Below are positions 6,207 through 13,493 of a stretch of 36,711 nucleotides of DNA, piece by piece. Origin of the DNA: a virus. Where the stretch lies: positions 1-36,711 of the IMG/VR virus record IMGVR_UViG_3300023096_000011. One strand, 5' to 3'. The number at the start of each line of letters is the position of its first letter. Position 1 is the stretch's first letter. The notes under the pieces were generated by a model. The model had not been told where the DNA came from, searched no databases, and saw only the letters and a list, made by a program, of their open reading frames with translations. The translations under genes and the position numbers were made by a program.

Positions 6207-6409
6207 CCTCGATCACCCGTCACACGTTTCCCGGCCTGCAGCGCCACGATGCCGAACTGCAGAAGTTCCGCGGCCTGCGAGTCGCCACGCTGCGGCAGGA
6301 ATACGACCTGCTGGCCGCCAATCAGAAGCCCACGCCCTGGGAACTGCGCCGGCGCGAAAGCCTACGCCTTGCCCTTGGCATCACACCACCGAAGGAGAAC
6401 CTCCTGTGA
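6203..6409 (+). CDS. Hypothetical protein, 68 aa
   Basis: ATG at 6203 lies in an ATGA overlap. The protein begins MTSITRHTFPGLQRHDAELQ and is mostly helical and basic (RVATLRQEYDLLAANQ, RRRESLRLALG). The distribution resembles small phage DNA-binding or scaffold proteins, but no family is recognised. Its end overlaps the next GTG start, which is preceded by GAAGGAGAACCTCCT inside this gene's last codons. Confidence 0.65.
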   Translation: MTSITRHTFPGLQRHDAELQKFRGLRVATLRQEYDLLAANQKPTPWELRRRESLRLALGITPPKENLL

Positions 6410-6744
6410 ACACGACCCGCCTCTCTCAAGCCCGCCGCCTGTTCTTCTGCGACGGCGTCCCTGCATCCACTGCTCGCCACAATGCACGCCAGTGGACGCG
6501 CTCGGTCCGCTTCCTGGGCGCACGCTGGCATGTCCTGCAGCAGCAACCGAAGGCGCCGTCGACGGTGACGCTCGGCCAGCTGCGCGAGCGCCTGCAGAAG
6601 ATCCGCGGCACGCCGTGGGGCGCGAAGCTGGTCAGCGAGACCGAGACGATCGCCGACCGAATCGAGTTAGAGATCGCCGAGCGTGAGATCGCTGCTGGTC
6701 TGCGTCCGGCTGTGCGCGGCGAATCGTGCTGGGGGCCGCTGTAA
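6406..6744 (+). CDS. Hypothetical protein, 112 aa
   Basis: The start is GTG at 6406 with GAAGGAG eight bases upstream. The protein begins VNTTRLSQARRLFFCDGVPA. An N-terminal part about residues 10-35 has Cys, His and Arg (FFCDGVPASTARHNARQWTR). The second half is a long amphipathic helix (LRERLQKIRG, IADRIELEIAEREIAAGL). It might be a small nucleic-acid-binding or coiled-coil protein; no family assigned. Stop overlaps the next ATG as TAATG. Confidence 0.65.
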   Translation: MNTTRLSQARRLFFCDGVPASTARHNARQWTRSVRFLGARWHVLQQQPKAPSTVTLGQLRERLQKIRGTPWGAKLVSETETIADRIELEIAEREIAAGLRPAVRGESCWGPL

Positions 6745-7145
6745 TGGGCACGAACTTCTACTGGCTGAAGGAAGAGAAGCCGCCCTGCGAATGCTGCGGC
6801 CGGCCGTTCGACGACGCGCGCCTGCACATCGGAAAGTCTTCGGTGGGCTGGTGCTTTGCGCTGCACGTCGTGCCGGAGGACGGCATCCACACGCTGGATG
6901 ACTGGCGGGAACTCCTGAAGCAGCCGGGCAGAATCGAGGACGAATACGGTAACTCTCTCAGCGTCGAGGACATGCTCGCGCGCATCACCGACCGTAGCGG
7001 CCGCGGCCCCGGCTGGTCGCCCAGTGAGTACGCGAAGAACAGTTCCCAGCCTGGCCCGAATGGTCTTGTTCGAAGCGTCCTGAATGGCCACTGCATCGGC
7101 CACGGCGACGGGACCTTCGACTATTTCGTCGGGGAGTTCTCGTGA
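6744..7145 (+). CDS. Conserved phage protein with CxxC motif, 133 aa
   Basis: The start is ATG at 6744 in a TAATG junction. It begins MGTNFYWLKEEKPPCECCGR. The pattern MGTNxYW, a CxxC pair, IGKSSVGWCFALH and a DEYG motif (IEDEYGNS) is one I know from small conserved phage proteins of unknown function. The Cys pair may bind zinc. Residues about 35-60 include the Gly/Trp-rich core. It is part of the coupled early-right gene string, but no biochemical role is known. Confidence 0.75.
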   Translation: MGTNFYWLKEEKPPCECCGRPFDDARLHIGKSSVGWCFALHVVPEDGIHTLDDWRELLKQPGRIEDEYGNSLSVEDMLARITDRSGRGPGWSPSEYAKNSSQPGPNGLVRSVLNGHCIGHGDGTFDYFVGEFS

Positions 7146-7267
7146 ACCCGCACCGCATCAACCACACCCCGAAGAAGCCCGTCGGCTTCGGCTGGGCGCT
7201 CCTGATGATCGTCGGCGTCGTGCTGGCCGTCCTGGCGCTGATCACGCGCTGCACCGAACTGATCTAA
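7142..7267 (+). CDS. Single-pass membrane mini-protein, 41 aa
   Basis: GTG at 7142-7144 overlaps the previous stop as GTGA. It opens a 41-codon frame ending TAA at 7265-7267. Residues about 15-35 form one hydrophobic helix (FGWALLMIVGVVLAVLALIT), preceded by a basic N-terminus (HRINHTPKK). This is the layout of a small inner-membrane protein with its N-terminus inside. The function is unknown; small phage membrane proteins often affect the host envelope or superinfection. Confidence 0.65.
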   Translation: MNPHRINHTPKKPVGFGWALLMIVGVVLAVLALITRCTELI

Positions 7268-7299
7268 ACCTCTCACCACACCACCACCAAGGAAAACCC

Positions 7300-8499
7300 G
7301 TGATCATTTTCACCAACCCCGGAGAGATCGACATCCGCTCGATCTCGACCTTCGGCGTCAGCGTCAAGGAGGGAAACAACCCGATCGGCTTCTTCGGAAC
7401 CGGCCTGAAGTACGCGATCGCCGTGCTGCTGCGCACCGGGCATCGCATCACCATCATGTCGGGCGATACCGTCGTGCAATTCGGCATCGAGGCGCAGGAT
7501 GTGCGCGGCCAGGCGTTCGACTTCGTGACGATGCAGGTCGGCGACGGCCCCGCGACCTCCGTCGGCTTCACGACGGAACTCGGCAAGCAATGGGCTGTGT
7601 GGATGGCCTACCGCGAAATCGCCTGCAACTGCAAGGACGAAGGCGGCAGCGCTGACCGCGCGCCGTACATGGTCGACCCTGAGGCCGGTCGCACGCAGAT
7701 CGTTGTGCAGGGTGACGAGTTCGATGCGGTCTTCGCGCGTGCGCACGAGTTCATCCTCGGCGACGAACCCCAGGCGGTCTACGGGACGCTCGAAGTTCGG
7801 AAGCAGCCGTCGCATCACTTCTTCTACCGCGGCGTCCGCATCGCCGACCTGCATCGCCCGTCGCTGTTCACCTACAGCGAGCAGACGCAGATCGAACTGA
7901 CCGAGGACCGCACCGCGAAGAGCATGTGGGAGGTGCAGCACCGGATCATTTCCGGCGTGCTGCAGGCGACCGACCGGGACTTCATCCGCACGATGGTGAC
8001 GGCGCCCGAGGAGAGCTACGAATCGACGCTCGACTTCCACGGCTGGGGACCGACGCCGTCGGCCGAGTTTCTGGAGGTCGTCGGCGAGTGCACGGCGAAC
8101 AAGCTGGTGAAGGTCAACCCATCGGCGAAGAAGCGCCATGACCAGCATGTGCAGGCCGCGTTCGCGCCGCGCGAGATCGTGATGACTGCGGTTCAGGCCG
8201 AGAGCATGGAGCGCGCGCTCGACTTCTGCGAGCGCATCGGCTTCTCGATCCGCGGCGCATTCCCGATCCTTGTGGTCGAGTCGCTGGGGAGCGGGATCCT
8301 CGGCCAGGCGCACGGCGGCACGATCTACATCGCCGAGCGCGTGTTCCACCTGGGCGGCTCGAAGCAGCTGGCCGCGACGCTGATCGAGGAGTTCGTGCAC
8401 CTGCGCCACGGCTGGGCCGACCTCACGCGGGAACTGCAGAATTTCCTGTTCGAGAAGCTGGTCAGTCTGGGCGAAGAACTCGCAGGGGAGCCGCTGTGA
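7300..8499 (+). CDS. GHKL/HSP90-like ATPase-related protein, 399 aa
   Basis: The start is GTG at 7300 behind the leader CACCACCACCAAGGAAAAC. The N-terminus contains NPIGFFGTGLKYAIAVLL (residues about 27-44), matching the G-rich GxxGxGxK loop of GHKL ATPases such as HSP90 and MORC. The usual preceding Asn-containing helix is missing or very divergent. The middle is beta-rich. Near the end, residues 359-371 hold LIEEFVHLRHGWAD, an EExxHxxH arrangement resembling a degenerate zinc-peptidase site. Homologues with the same IGFFGTGLKYA motif are known in other phages without known function. It lies directly before the exonuclease gene and overlaps it by GTGA. Confidence 0.6.
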   Translation: MIIFTNPGEIDIRSISTFGVSVKEGNNPIGFFGTGLKYAIAVLLRTGHRITIMSGDTVVQFGIEAQDVRGQAFDFVTMQVGDGPATSVGFTTELGKQWAVWMAYREIACNCKDEGGSADRAPYMVDPEAGRTQIVVQGDEFDAVFARAHEFILGDEPQAVYGTLEVRKQPSHHFFYRGVRIADLHRPSLFTYSEQTQIELTEDRTAKSMWEVQHRIISGVLQATDRDFIRTMVTAPEESYESTLDFHGWGPTPSAEFLEVVGECTANKLVKVNPSAKKRHDQHVQAAFAPREIVMTAVQAESMERALDFCERIGFSIRGAFPILVVESLGSGILGQAHGGTIYIAERVFHLGGSKQLAATLIEEFVHLRHGWADLTRELQNFLFEKLVSLGEELAGEPL

Positions 8500-9431
8500 A
8501 GACCCCAGGCATCTACTACGGCATGCCGATCGAGGACTACCACAGCCTGACGGCCGACTCGATCTCGAAGACTGGGCTCGACGACATGGCCAGGAGCCCG
8601 ATGCACTATTACGCGCGGCACCTGCACCCCGACCGGCCGACACCGGAGCGGAAGCCGTCGCACGACTTCGGGAACATGCTGCATTGCGCGGTGCTGGAGC
8701 CGGAGCAGTTCGACCAGCGCTACTGCGTCCTGCCGCCGGGCGCACCGAAGCGGCCGACCGAGGCGCAATGGAACGCCGTGAAGTCGAGCGAGAGCAGCGA
8801 GGCGGCGAAAGCCTTCTGGCTGGATTGGAACCAGCGCACCGCCGGCAAGGCAACGATCCCCGCAGCCGATCGCGATGCCGTGCGGCAGATGGCCGCCAGC
8901 GTGCGCAAGCTGACGAACGTCTGGGGCAAGCTCTCTGGCGCCGAGGTGCTGAAGGGACCGTCCGAGGTCTCGGCCTTCTGGGTCGACGAGCAGACCGGCG
9001 AGGCGTGCCGCTGCAGGCCCGACAAGGTCTTCATGCTGAACTCGAAGCAGGCCCTGCTGTGCGACCTGAAAGGCTTCGGCGATGTGCGCCCGCGCGAGTT
9101 CTCCCGGCAGTGCGGCAAGCTGTCGTATCACGTTCAAGATGCGTGGTACTCCGACGGCTTCGCGCACGCCAGCGGGATCGAGGTCGTCGGCTTCGTGTTC
9201 CTCGTCGTCGAGGACACTTGGCCATTCGCCGCGGCGTCCTTCGTGCTGGGCCAGGAAAGCCGCCTCGAAGGGTTCAACGAATACCGCCACCTGCTCGACC
9301 TCTACGCGCAGTGCAAGCGCACCGACACGTGGCCGGGCCCATCCGACCGCACGACGAAGATCGACCTCCCCTCCTACCTGTTCGACCGGCCCGACGAGGT
9401 GATCGAGTTCGACGGTAACCCGCAATCCTGA
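8496..9431 (+). CDS. RecE/exonuclease VIII-type PD-(D/E)XK nuclease, 311 aa
   Basis: The start is GTG at 8496. The protein follows the RecE C-terminal / DUF3799 pattern: YHSLTADSISKTGLDDMARS near the N-terminus, FGNMLHCAVLEP with His63, then Glu about 157, RPDKV with Asp about 176, DLKG with Asp190 and Lys192, and YHVQDAWY near 211. These residues form the metal-binding nuclease core. The family degrades one strand of duplex ends 5' to 3' to make recombinogenic tails. The following gene is a conserved companion; no RecT or Bet-type annealing protein was recognised. Confidence 0.85.
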   Translation: MKTPGIYYGMPIEDYHSLTADSISKTGLDDMARSPMHYYARHLHPDRPTPERKPSHDFGNMLHCAVLEPEQFDQRYCVLPPGAPKRPTEAQWNAVKSSESSEAAKAFWLDWNQRTAGKATIPAADRDAVRQMAASVRKLTNVWGKLSGAEVLKGPSEVSAFWVDEQTGEACRCRPDKVFMLNSKQALLCDLKGFGDVRPREFSRQCGKLSYHVQDAWYSDGFAHASGIEVVGFVFLVVEDTWPFAAASFVLGQESRLEGFNEYRHLLDLYAQCKRTDTWPGPSDRTTKIDLPSYLFDRPDEVIEFDGNPQS

Positions 9432-9441
9432 AAGCACCACC

Positions 9442-10203
9442 ATGACCGACATTTCCGACCTGCGCTCGACCATCGTCCCGCGTGGGGACCAACTGAACAC
9501 CGACCAGCTTCTCGGCGGCCCGCTGACGATCACCGTCACCAGCGTGGAAGCCGGCAGCGAGGAGCAGCCGCTGCTCCTGCACTACGAAGGTGAGGAGGGC
9601 CGCCCCTACAAGCCCGGCAAGACGATGCGCAAGCTGCTGATCTACGCCTGGGGCGAGGACGGTCGCCAGTGGGTCGGCCGCTCGATGACCCTGTTCGCCG
9701 ACGGCGCAGTGATGTTCGGCGGCATGAAGGTCGGCGGCATCCGCATCAGCCACCTCTCCGACATCGCGAAGCCGATCTCGGTCTCGCTCACGTCCACCAA
9801 GGGCAAGAAGGCGATGCACTCGGTCGAGGTGCTGCAGGTCGTCACGCTGGCCGACGTCCTGAAGGCGATCGGCGGCGCGACGAATAAGGCCAGCATGGAC
9901 AAGGCGAAGGCGCTCGCGCTGCAGCTGATCAGCCCGGCCGACAAGGAGGCGGCGCGCACGGCGTATGCGGCCCGCGTGCAGGCGCTCAAGGGCCCGGCGA
10001 AGGCCAATGCACCGGCGCCGGCCGATCCTCCTGCTCCTGGGCCGTCTGACGCGACCGCCGCGCCCACGCTCGACGACCTGAAGCAGCGCCTCGAAGAAGC
10101 GGCCGATGCCGAGGCCGGCTCGGACGTGCTTGAGCAGGGCATGCACCTCGACCAGGCCGCGCAGCAGGAACTCGTCGAAGCCTTCAATCGGAGGTTCCCG
10201 TGA
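9442..10203 (+). CDS. Conserved phage recombination-module protein, 253 aa
   Basis: It starts MTDISDLRSTIVPRGDQLNT at 9442, after AGCACCACC. The N-terminal 135 residues are beta-rich, with the conserved stretches GRPYKPGKTMRKLLIYAWG and GRSMTLFADGAVMFGGMKVG. They resemble a phage protein that regularly follows RecE-like exonucleases and may bind single-stranded DNA. A Pro/Ala linker (about 180-205) connects to a helical C-terminal domain (LEEAADAEAGSDVLEQG). It probably works with the nuclease in recombination or repair; the annealing function itself is inference. Confidence 0.65.
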   Translation: MTDISDLRSTIVPRGDQLNTDQLLGGPLTITVTSVEAGSEEQPLLLHYEGEEGRPYKPGKTMRKLLIYAWGEDGRQWVGRSMTLFADGAVMFGGMKVGGIRISHLSDIAKPISVSLTSTKGKKAMHSVEVLQVVTLADVLKAIGGATNKASMDKAKALALQLISPADKEAARTAYAARVQALKGPAKANAPAPADPPAPGPSDATAAPTLDDLKQRLEEAADAEAGSDVLEQGMHLDQAAQQELVEAFNRRFP

Positions 10204-10859
10204 AAGAACGGCCGATTCTGTTTTCCGCCCCGATGGTGCGCGCCCTGCTGGCCGGCACGAAGACGCAGACGCGGCGGGTCTGCAAGCCGGCCGAGGCGCA
10301 CGGCTTGTCATTCGTCGTCGAGGTGCCTGACCCCCAGGAGCGCGGCCAGGTCTACAACTGCTCGCACTTCGGCGATGAAGAGGGCAGCGTGCTATTTGCC
10401 AGCCCATATGGCGGCGTCGGGGATCGACTGTGGGTACGCGAGGCGTGGCGCACGCTGAACGTCCATGACCACGTGCCACCGCGTGAACTATCCGGCGCGA
10501 AGGTCTGGTACGAGGCACAAGACGACGTGCCCTTTCACCCCACCGCTTTTGGCAAGTTGCGGCCGTCGATGTTCATGCCGCGCTGGGCCTCGCGCCTGAC
10601 GCTGGAGGTGACAAAGGTCTACGTCGAGCGGCTGCAGGACATTAGCGATGCGGATGCACGGGCCGAGGGCATCGAAAAACAATCTGACGGAATCGGCTGG
10701 AAGCGCGGCCCCATTTCGGGCGACATCCCAAACACTGCGACTAGAACCGCCTTTCCACGGCTTGCTTATCAATCGCTCTGGGAATCCATCAACGGCCCCG
10801 GCTCCTGGGCGGCGAACCCCTGGGTCTGGTGCGTTTCGTTTCGGAGGATCGAGCAATGA
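10200..10859 (+). CDS. ASCH/PUA-like domain protein, 219 aa
   Basis: The start is GTG at 10200 in a GTGA overlap. It begins VKERPILFSAPMVRALLAGT and continues KTQTRR, the typical opening of phage ASCH-domain proteins. GDRLWVREAWRT (about residue 75) and later LTLEVTKVYVERLQDISDAD match the rest of the family. ASCH and related PUA-like folds bind RNA or modified bases. In phages the precise role is unknown. It is located between the recombination genes and small hypothetical genes. Confidence 0.75.
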   Translation: MKERPILFSAPMVRALLAGTKTQTRRVCKPAEAHGLSFVVEVPDPQERGQVYNCSHFGDEEGSVLFASPYGGVGDRLWVREAWRTLNVHDHVPPRELSGAKVWYEAQDDVPFHPTAFGKLRPSMFMPRWASRLTLEVTKVYVERLQDISDADARAEGIEKQSDGIGWKRGPISGDIPNTATRTAFPRLAYQSLWESINGPGSWAANPWVWCVSFRRIEQ

Positions 10860-11065
10860 CCATCGCTCTACGCCGAGAGGTCATCCGCACCGCGCACGCG
10901 ATGGCCAACGCGAGTTCCATGCGAGAGCGTGCGGTAGCTGATCACCTGCTCGCCCTGGGTCGCCTGCTTACCGCCCTCACGAATCAAGGTATCGAGGAGA
11001 TCGTCGTGCTGCCGTTCGCAGCGTCAGAACTTGAAGCCGTGCGCGGCCAGGAGAAGCAGCAATGA
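10856..11065 (+). CDS. Hypothetical protein, 69 aa
   Basis: ATG at 10856 overlaps the ASCH gene stop as ATGA. It begins MTIALRREVIRTAHAMANAS and is almost entirely helical, Ala- and Leu-rich, with charged C-terminus (AVRGQEKQQ). It resembles small phage helical-bundle proteins. A start at 10829 would lengthen it into the previous gene and is less likely. No function suggested by the sequence. Confidence 0.6.
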   Translation: MTIALRREVIRTAHAMANASSMRERAVADHLLALGRLLTALTNQGIEEIVVLPFAASELEAVRGQEKQQ

Positions 11066-11931
11066 CCGCGCCGAAGATCATGCCCGTGACGCAGTGCAAG
11101 GCGGTTTCCTCTTGCATGGCCAGCCCGAGCAGCTACGCGAGCCGGCTGTCGAGCTACGCGAAGCCCACGGCGAAAGCGGTGGCAGCGCTCGCCCTGCGCG
11201 AACTCGAAGCGGCTAGGCAGAAGGACATCGAGACGCACGCAGCGAACGCGCCAGCCCTCGAAGCGAACGCGGCCATCGTCGAGCAAGTCACGGCCATGAT
11301 GAATGCGGTCGGCATGCCCACGAAGTACAGCGAGCGCGATCCGAAGTCGCGGGCGCGCTATCCGAAGAGCATCACCCACGACGCCGGCTATCTCATCGAC
11401 CTGCGCCGCCACTGCCCGACGACCGACGGCTTCGATTGGGCGACCACCACCTACGAACGGCTGCTGAAAGACTACAAGGCCTTTGAAGAGCGCGGCGAGA
11501 AGGAGGCCGAAGAGGCGAAGCGCCAGGCAGAGATCGAGGCGAACCGCGAGATCGAGCGCCGCAAGGCCGACATGGAACTCGCCGCGATCCTGCTGCGCTA
11601 CCAGCTGCCGATCGAATCCTCGTGGGGCGATGTGCTGGAGAACCTGCGCGCGCGCGACCAGCGGCTCGACCTGGCGGTCGGCATGGCGCAGACCCGCGGC
11701 GATTGGTCGGAGGGCCCGTACCGCGTGCGCTCAGCGTTTGACCGCTTCACCATACACACGACCGAAGACAAGGCCATCGCGAACGACGTCCTCTCCTGCC
11801 TCGAAGACTTCGAGGACGGCCGCGTGTTCCGCGACACGACATGGAGCTACAGCAGGCTCTTCGCCGAGGCCGCGGACCAGCAGCTTTCTCAGGACGTTCA
11901 GACGGCGATGGCGCGCGACTCCTCCTATTGA
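11062..11931 (+). CDS. Hypothetical coiled-coil phage protein, 289 aa
   Basis: ATG at 11062 is in an ATGA overlap. The N-terminal 110 residues include SSYASRLSSYAKPTAKAVAA and a conserved-looking block SERDPKSRARYPKSITHDAG. Residues about 130-175 form a strongly charged helix (EERGEKEAEEAKRQAEIEAN), probably coiled coil. The C-terminal region (FDRFTIHTTEDKAIANDVL) is mixed. It belongs to the recombination and accessory group by position, but no catalytic motif or named family is visible. Confidence 0.65.
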   Translation: MTAPKIMPVTQCKAVSSCMASPSSYASRLSSYAKPTAKAVAALALRELEAARQKDIETHAANAPALEANAAIVEQVTAMMNAVGMPTKYSERDPKSRARYPKSITHDAGYLIDLRRHCPTTDGFDWATTTYERLLKDYKAFEERGEKEAEEAKRQAEIEANREIERRKADMELAAILLRYQLPIESSWGDVLENLRARDQRLDLAVGMAQTRGDWSEGPYRVRSAFDRFTIHTTEDKAIANDVLSCLEDFEDGRVFRDTTWSYSRLFAEAADQQLSQDVQTAMARDSSY

Positions 11932-11993
11932 TCCCACGGCGACGCTGCCCCGCCTTCTGGGCAGCACCCCGCAGCAACCTACAGGAGCCTGCA

Positions 11994-12635
11994 ATGCAAT
12001 TTTCCCTTCCCGACTTCACCAAGACCCGCATCCTCGACATCGATGCGCTGAGCCAGAAAGGACGGCCGCCGAACTCGAAGCCCGGCGTTCAGATCGCCTG
12101 CTCGGTCGAACTGCCGAACACCATCCTCACCGAGTTCGACGGCCGCATGCGTGGCGCGATCTACGAGAAGAGCGCCGCGGCCGAGACCGATCCGCAGAAG
12201 GGCCTCGACGGCGTGGAGCCGGTCACTGACCTCCCGAACCTGACCTCGTTCGGCCGCCGCCTGCGGTCCTTCGCCTTCGAGGCCGAGTTCACCGGCTTTA
12301 CGCTGGTGGTCGACTACGGCACCGGCGGCAAGTCGAATCTGTCGCTCCCCGACGCGAAGCTCGGATCGTTCCGCTTCACGCCGAAGGAAGGCGGAACCGT
12401 GACGCTGAAGTTCAAGGTCGAGGCGAACGACGTGCCCGAGGCGACGTTCGGCAAGCTGGCGACGCTGAAGAGCCGCGATGCGCAGATCCAGCTGCTGCCG
12501 CCGGAGGTCGACCAGGCTCAGCAGGATCTCGAACACGCCGAGCGCGTGCTCAAAGGTGCCGACGGCGTGAACAAAGTCACGAACGCCGGAACTCCTGATG
12601 CGACCGATGCGTTCCTGGCCGCGCAGAAGGCCTGA
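11994..12635 (+). CDS. Conserved phage hypothetical protein, 213 aa
   Basis: ATG at 11994 is preceded by TACAGGAGCCTGCA. It begins MQFSLPDFTKTRILDIDALS. It is beta-rich to about residue 155, with LTEFDGRMRGAIYEK, then a helical C-terminal tail (QAQQDLEHAERVLKGADG). I recall similar proteins near recombination genes in phages of Gram-negative bacteria, without assigned function. The position right after the exonuclease block suggests a DNA-metabolism role. Longer frames starting at 11841 run into the previous gene. Confidence 0.65.
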   Translation: MQFSLPDFTKTRILDIDALSQKGRPPNSKPGVQIACSVELPNTILTEFDGRMRGAIYEKSAAAETDPQKGLDGVEPVTDLPNLTSFGRRLRSFAFEAEFTGFTLVVDYGTGGKSNLSLPDAKLGSFRFTPKEGGTVTLKFKVEANDVPEATFGKLATLKSRDAQIQLLPPEVDQAQQDLEHAERVLKGADGVNKVTNAGTPDATDAFLAAQKA

Positions 12636-12646
12636 CACTGACAGCA

Positions 12647-12669
12647 CTCGCCGGGAAGGTCTCGGCGAG
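12647..12669 (+). other. GC-rich hairpin between genes
   Basis: CTCGCCG (12647-12653) pairs with CGGCGAG (12663-12669) around a nine-base loop, directly after the stop at 12635. No T run follows on either strand, so it is a weak terminator at best. It separates the DNA-metabolism genes from the exported-protein pair and may modulate read-through or protect the upstream mRNA end. Confidence 0.4.
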
Positions 12670-12728
12670 CGGGTCAACGGCAGCGCACCCCGACCAATCG
12701 AAAGCGCCGCCACACCAAGGAAATGAAA

Positions 12729-13409
12729 ATGAAGTTCTCGAAGATCTCCCTCTCGATCGCCGCCCTGATGTTCGCTGGCGCGGCCCTGGCCACCGGCGCA
12801 GGCAACGGCGCGGCTTCCGTCTCCAGCGGCACGCAGGCATCGGCCGGAAGCGGCATCAACGGCGGTTCGTCGGTGAGCGTCGCCTACTCGCGCAACACGG
12901 CCGGCCTCGATGCGTCGACCGGCTACTCGGCCGGCGGCTCGGTGCTCGGCCAGCAGGCCGGTGCAGCGGGCGTGTCGGGCGGCGTGCAGACGTCGTCGGT
13001 CGGCTTCGCGGCCAATGTGTCGACGGGCAATGCCGGCGGCGCAGCGGCTGCAGGCGGAACGGCATCGGCCGCACAGCAAGGCGCCAAGGCCTACACCGCC
13101 GGCGCAGGCGTGAACGGCAATGTCGCGGGCGGCGCTCAGTCGGCCAGCAGCTTCCAGATCAACGCGGCCGACAACGGCGCTGCAGGTCTGGCGGTCGGCG
13201 GCGATGCGGGCTACTCGGCCACCGCGTCGAGCACGCGCATCGGCATCTTCACGACGAACCGCACGGCGACCACCACGTCGAGCGCCTTCGCCACGACGAC
13301 GCCGCTGCAGTCCTTCACCTGGGGCAACGCCGGGTACACCGTCAGCAATGGCGCGACCTCGTCGGCCGGCGCGAACGCTGTCTCGGGCGGCACCTCCAGC
13401 CACAACTGA
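12729..13409 (+). CDS. Exported Gly/Ala/Ser-rich low-complexity protein, 226 aa
   Basis: AAGGAA at 12717-12722 is properly spaced from ATG at 12729; ATG at 12723 is too close. The N-terminus MKFSKISLSIAALMFAGAAL is a signal peptide, with probable cleavage after ALA at about residues 20-22. The mature part is almost entirely Gly, Ala, Ser, Thr, Asn and Val, with no Cys. It repeats short GGxxxAxS-type segments and has a Thr-rich stretch (TNRTATTTSS) near the C-terminus. This looks like a beta-rich surface or fibrous protein. Gly-rich adhesins and amyloid-like proteins have similar composition, but no family is recognised. It sits in the phage early-right operon, next to a second exported protein. 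Confidence 0.7.
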   Translation: MKFSKISLSIAALMFAGAALATGAGNGAASVSSGTQASAGSGINGGSSVSVAYSRNTAGLDASTGYSAGGSVLGQQAGAAGVSGGVQTSSVGFAANVSTGNAGGAAAAGGTASAAQQGAKAYTAGAGVNGNVAGGAQSASSFQINAADNGAAGLAVGGDAGYSATASSTRIGIFTTNRTATTTSSAFATTTPLQSFTWGNAGYTVSNGATSSAGANAVSGGTSSHN

Positions 13410-13430
13410 TCCGAGCAGCACGCGGAAATG

Positions 13431-13461
13431 AAAAAGCCGCCCGGGTTTGAAGCCGGGCGGC
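13431..13461 (-). terminator. Minus-strand terminator-like hairpin between the two exported-protein genes
   Basis: GCCGCCCGG (13436-13444) pairs with CCGGGCGGC (13453-13461), a nine-base-pair stem with an eight-base loop. On the minus strand it is followed by TTTTTCATTT, the layout of an intrinsic terminator. On the plus strand, the coding strand of both neighbouring genes, the sequence after the stem is CCTCTCAAC, so it would not terminate well in that direction. Confidence 0.6.
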
Positions 13462-13493
13462 CCTCTCAACAGCAACCACACCAAGGAACTGAA

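Noticed and set aside
7273-8853. A 526-codon minus-strand open frame opposite the ATPase-like and exonuclease genes
   Set aside because: It is a shadow frame. The plus-strand genes are coupled and show nuclease and G-loop motifs.
13436-13461. Possible plus-strand terminator after the first exported-protein gene
   Set aside because: The T tract is on the opposite strand; downstream plus-strand bases are CCTCTCAAC, so it was called as a minus-strand terminator.
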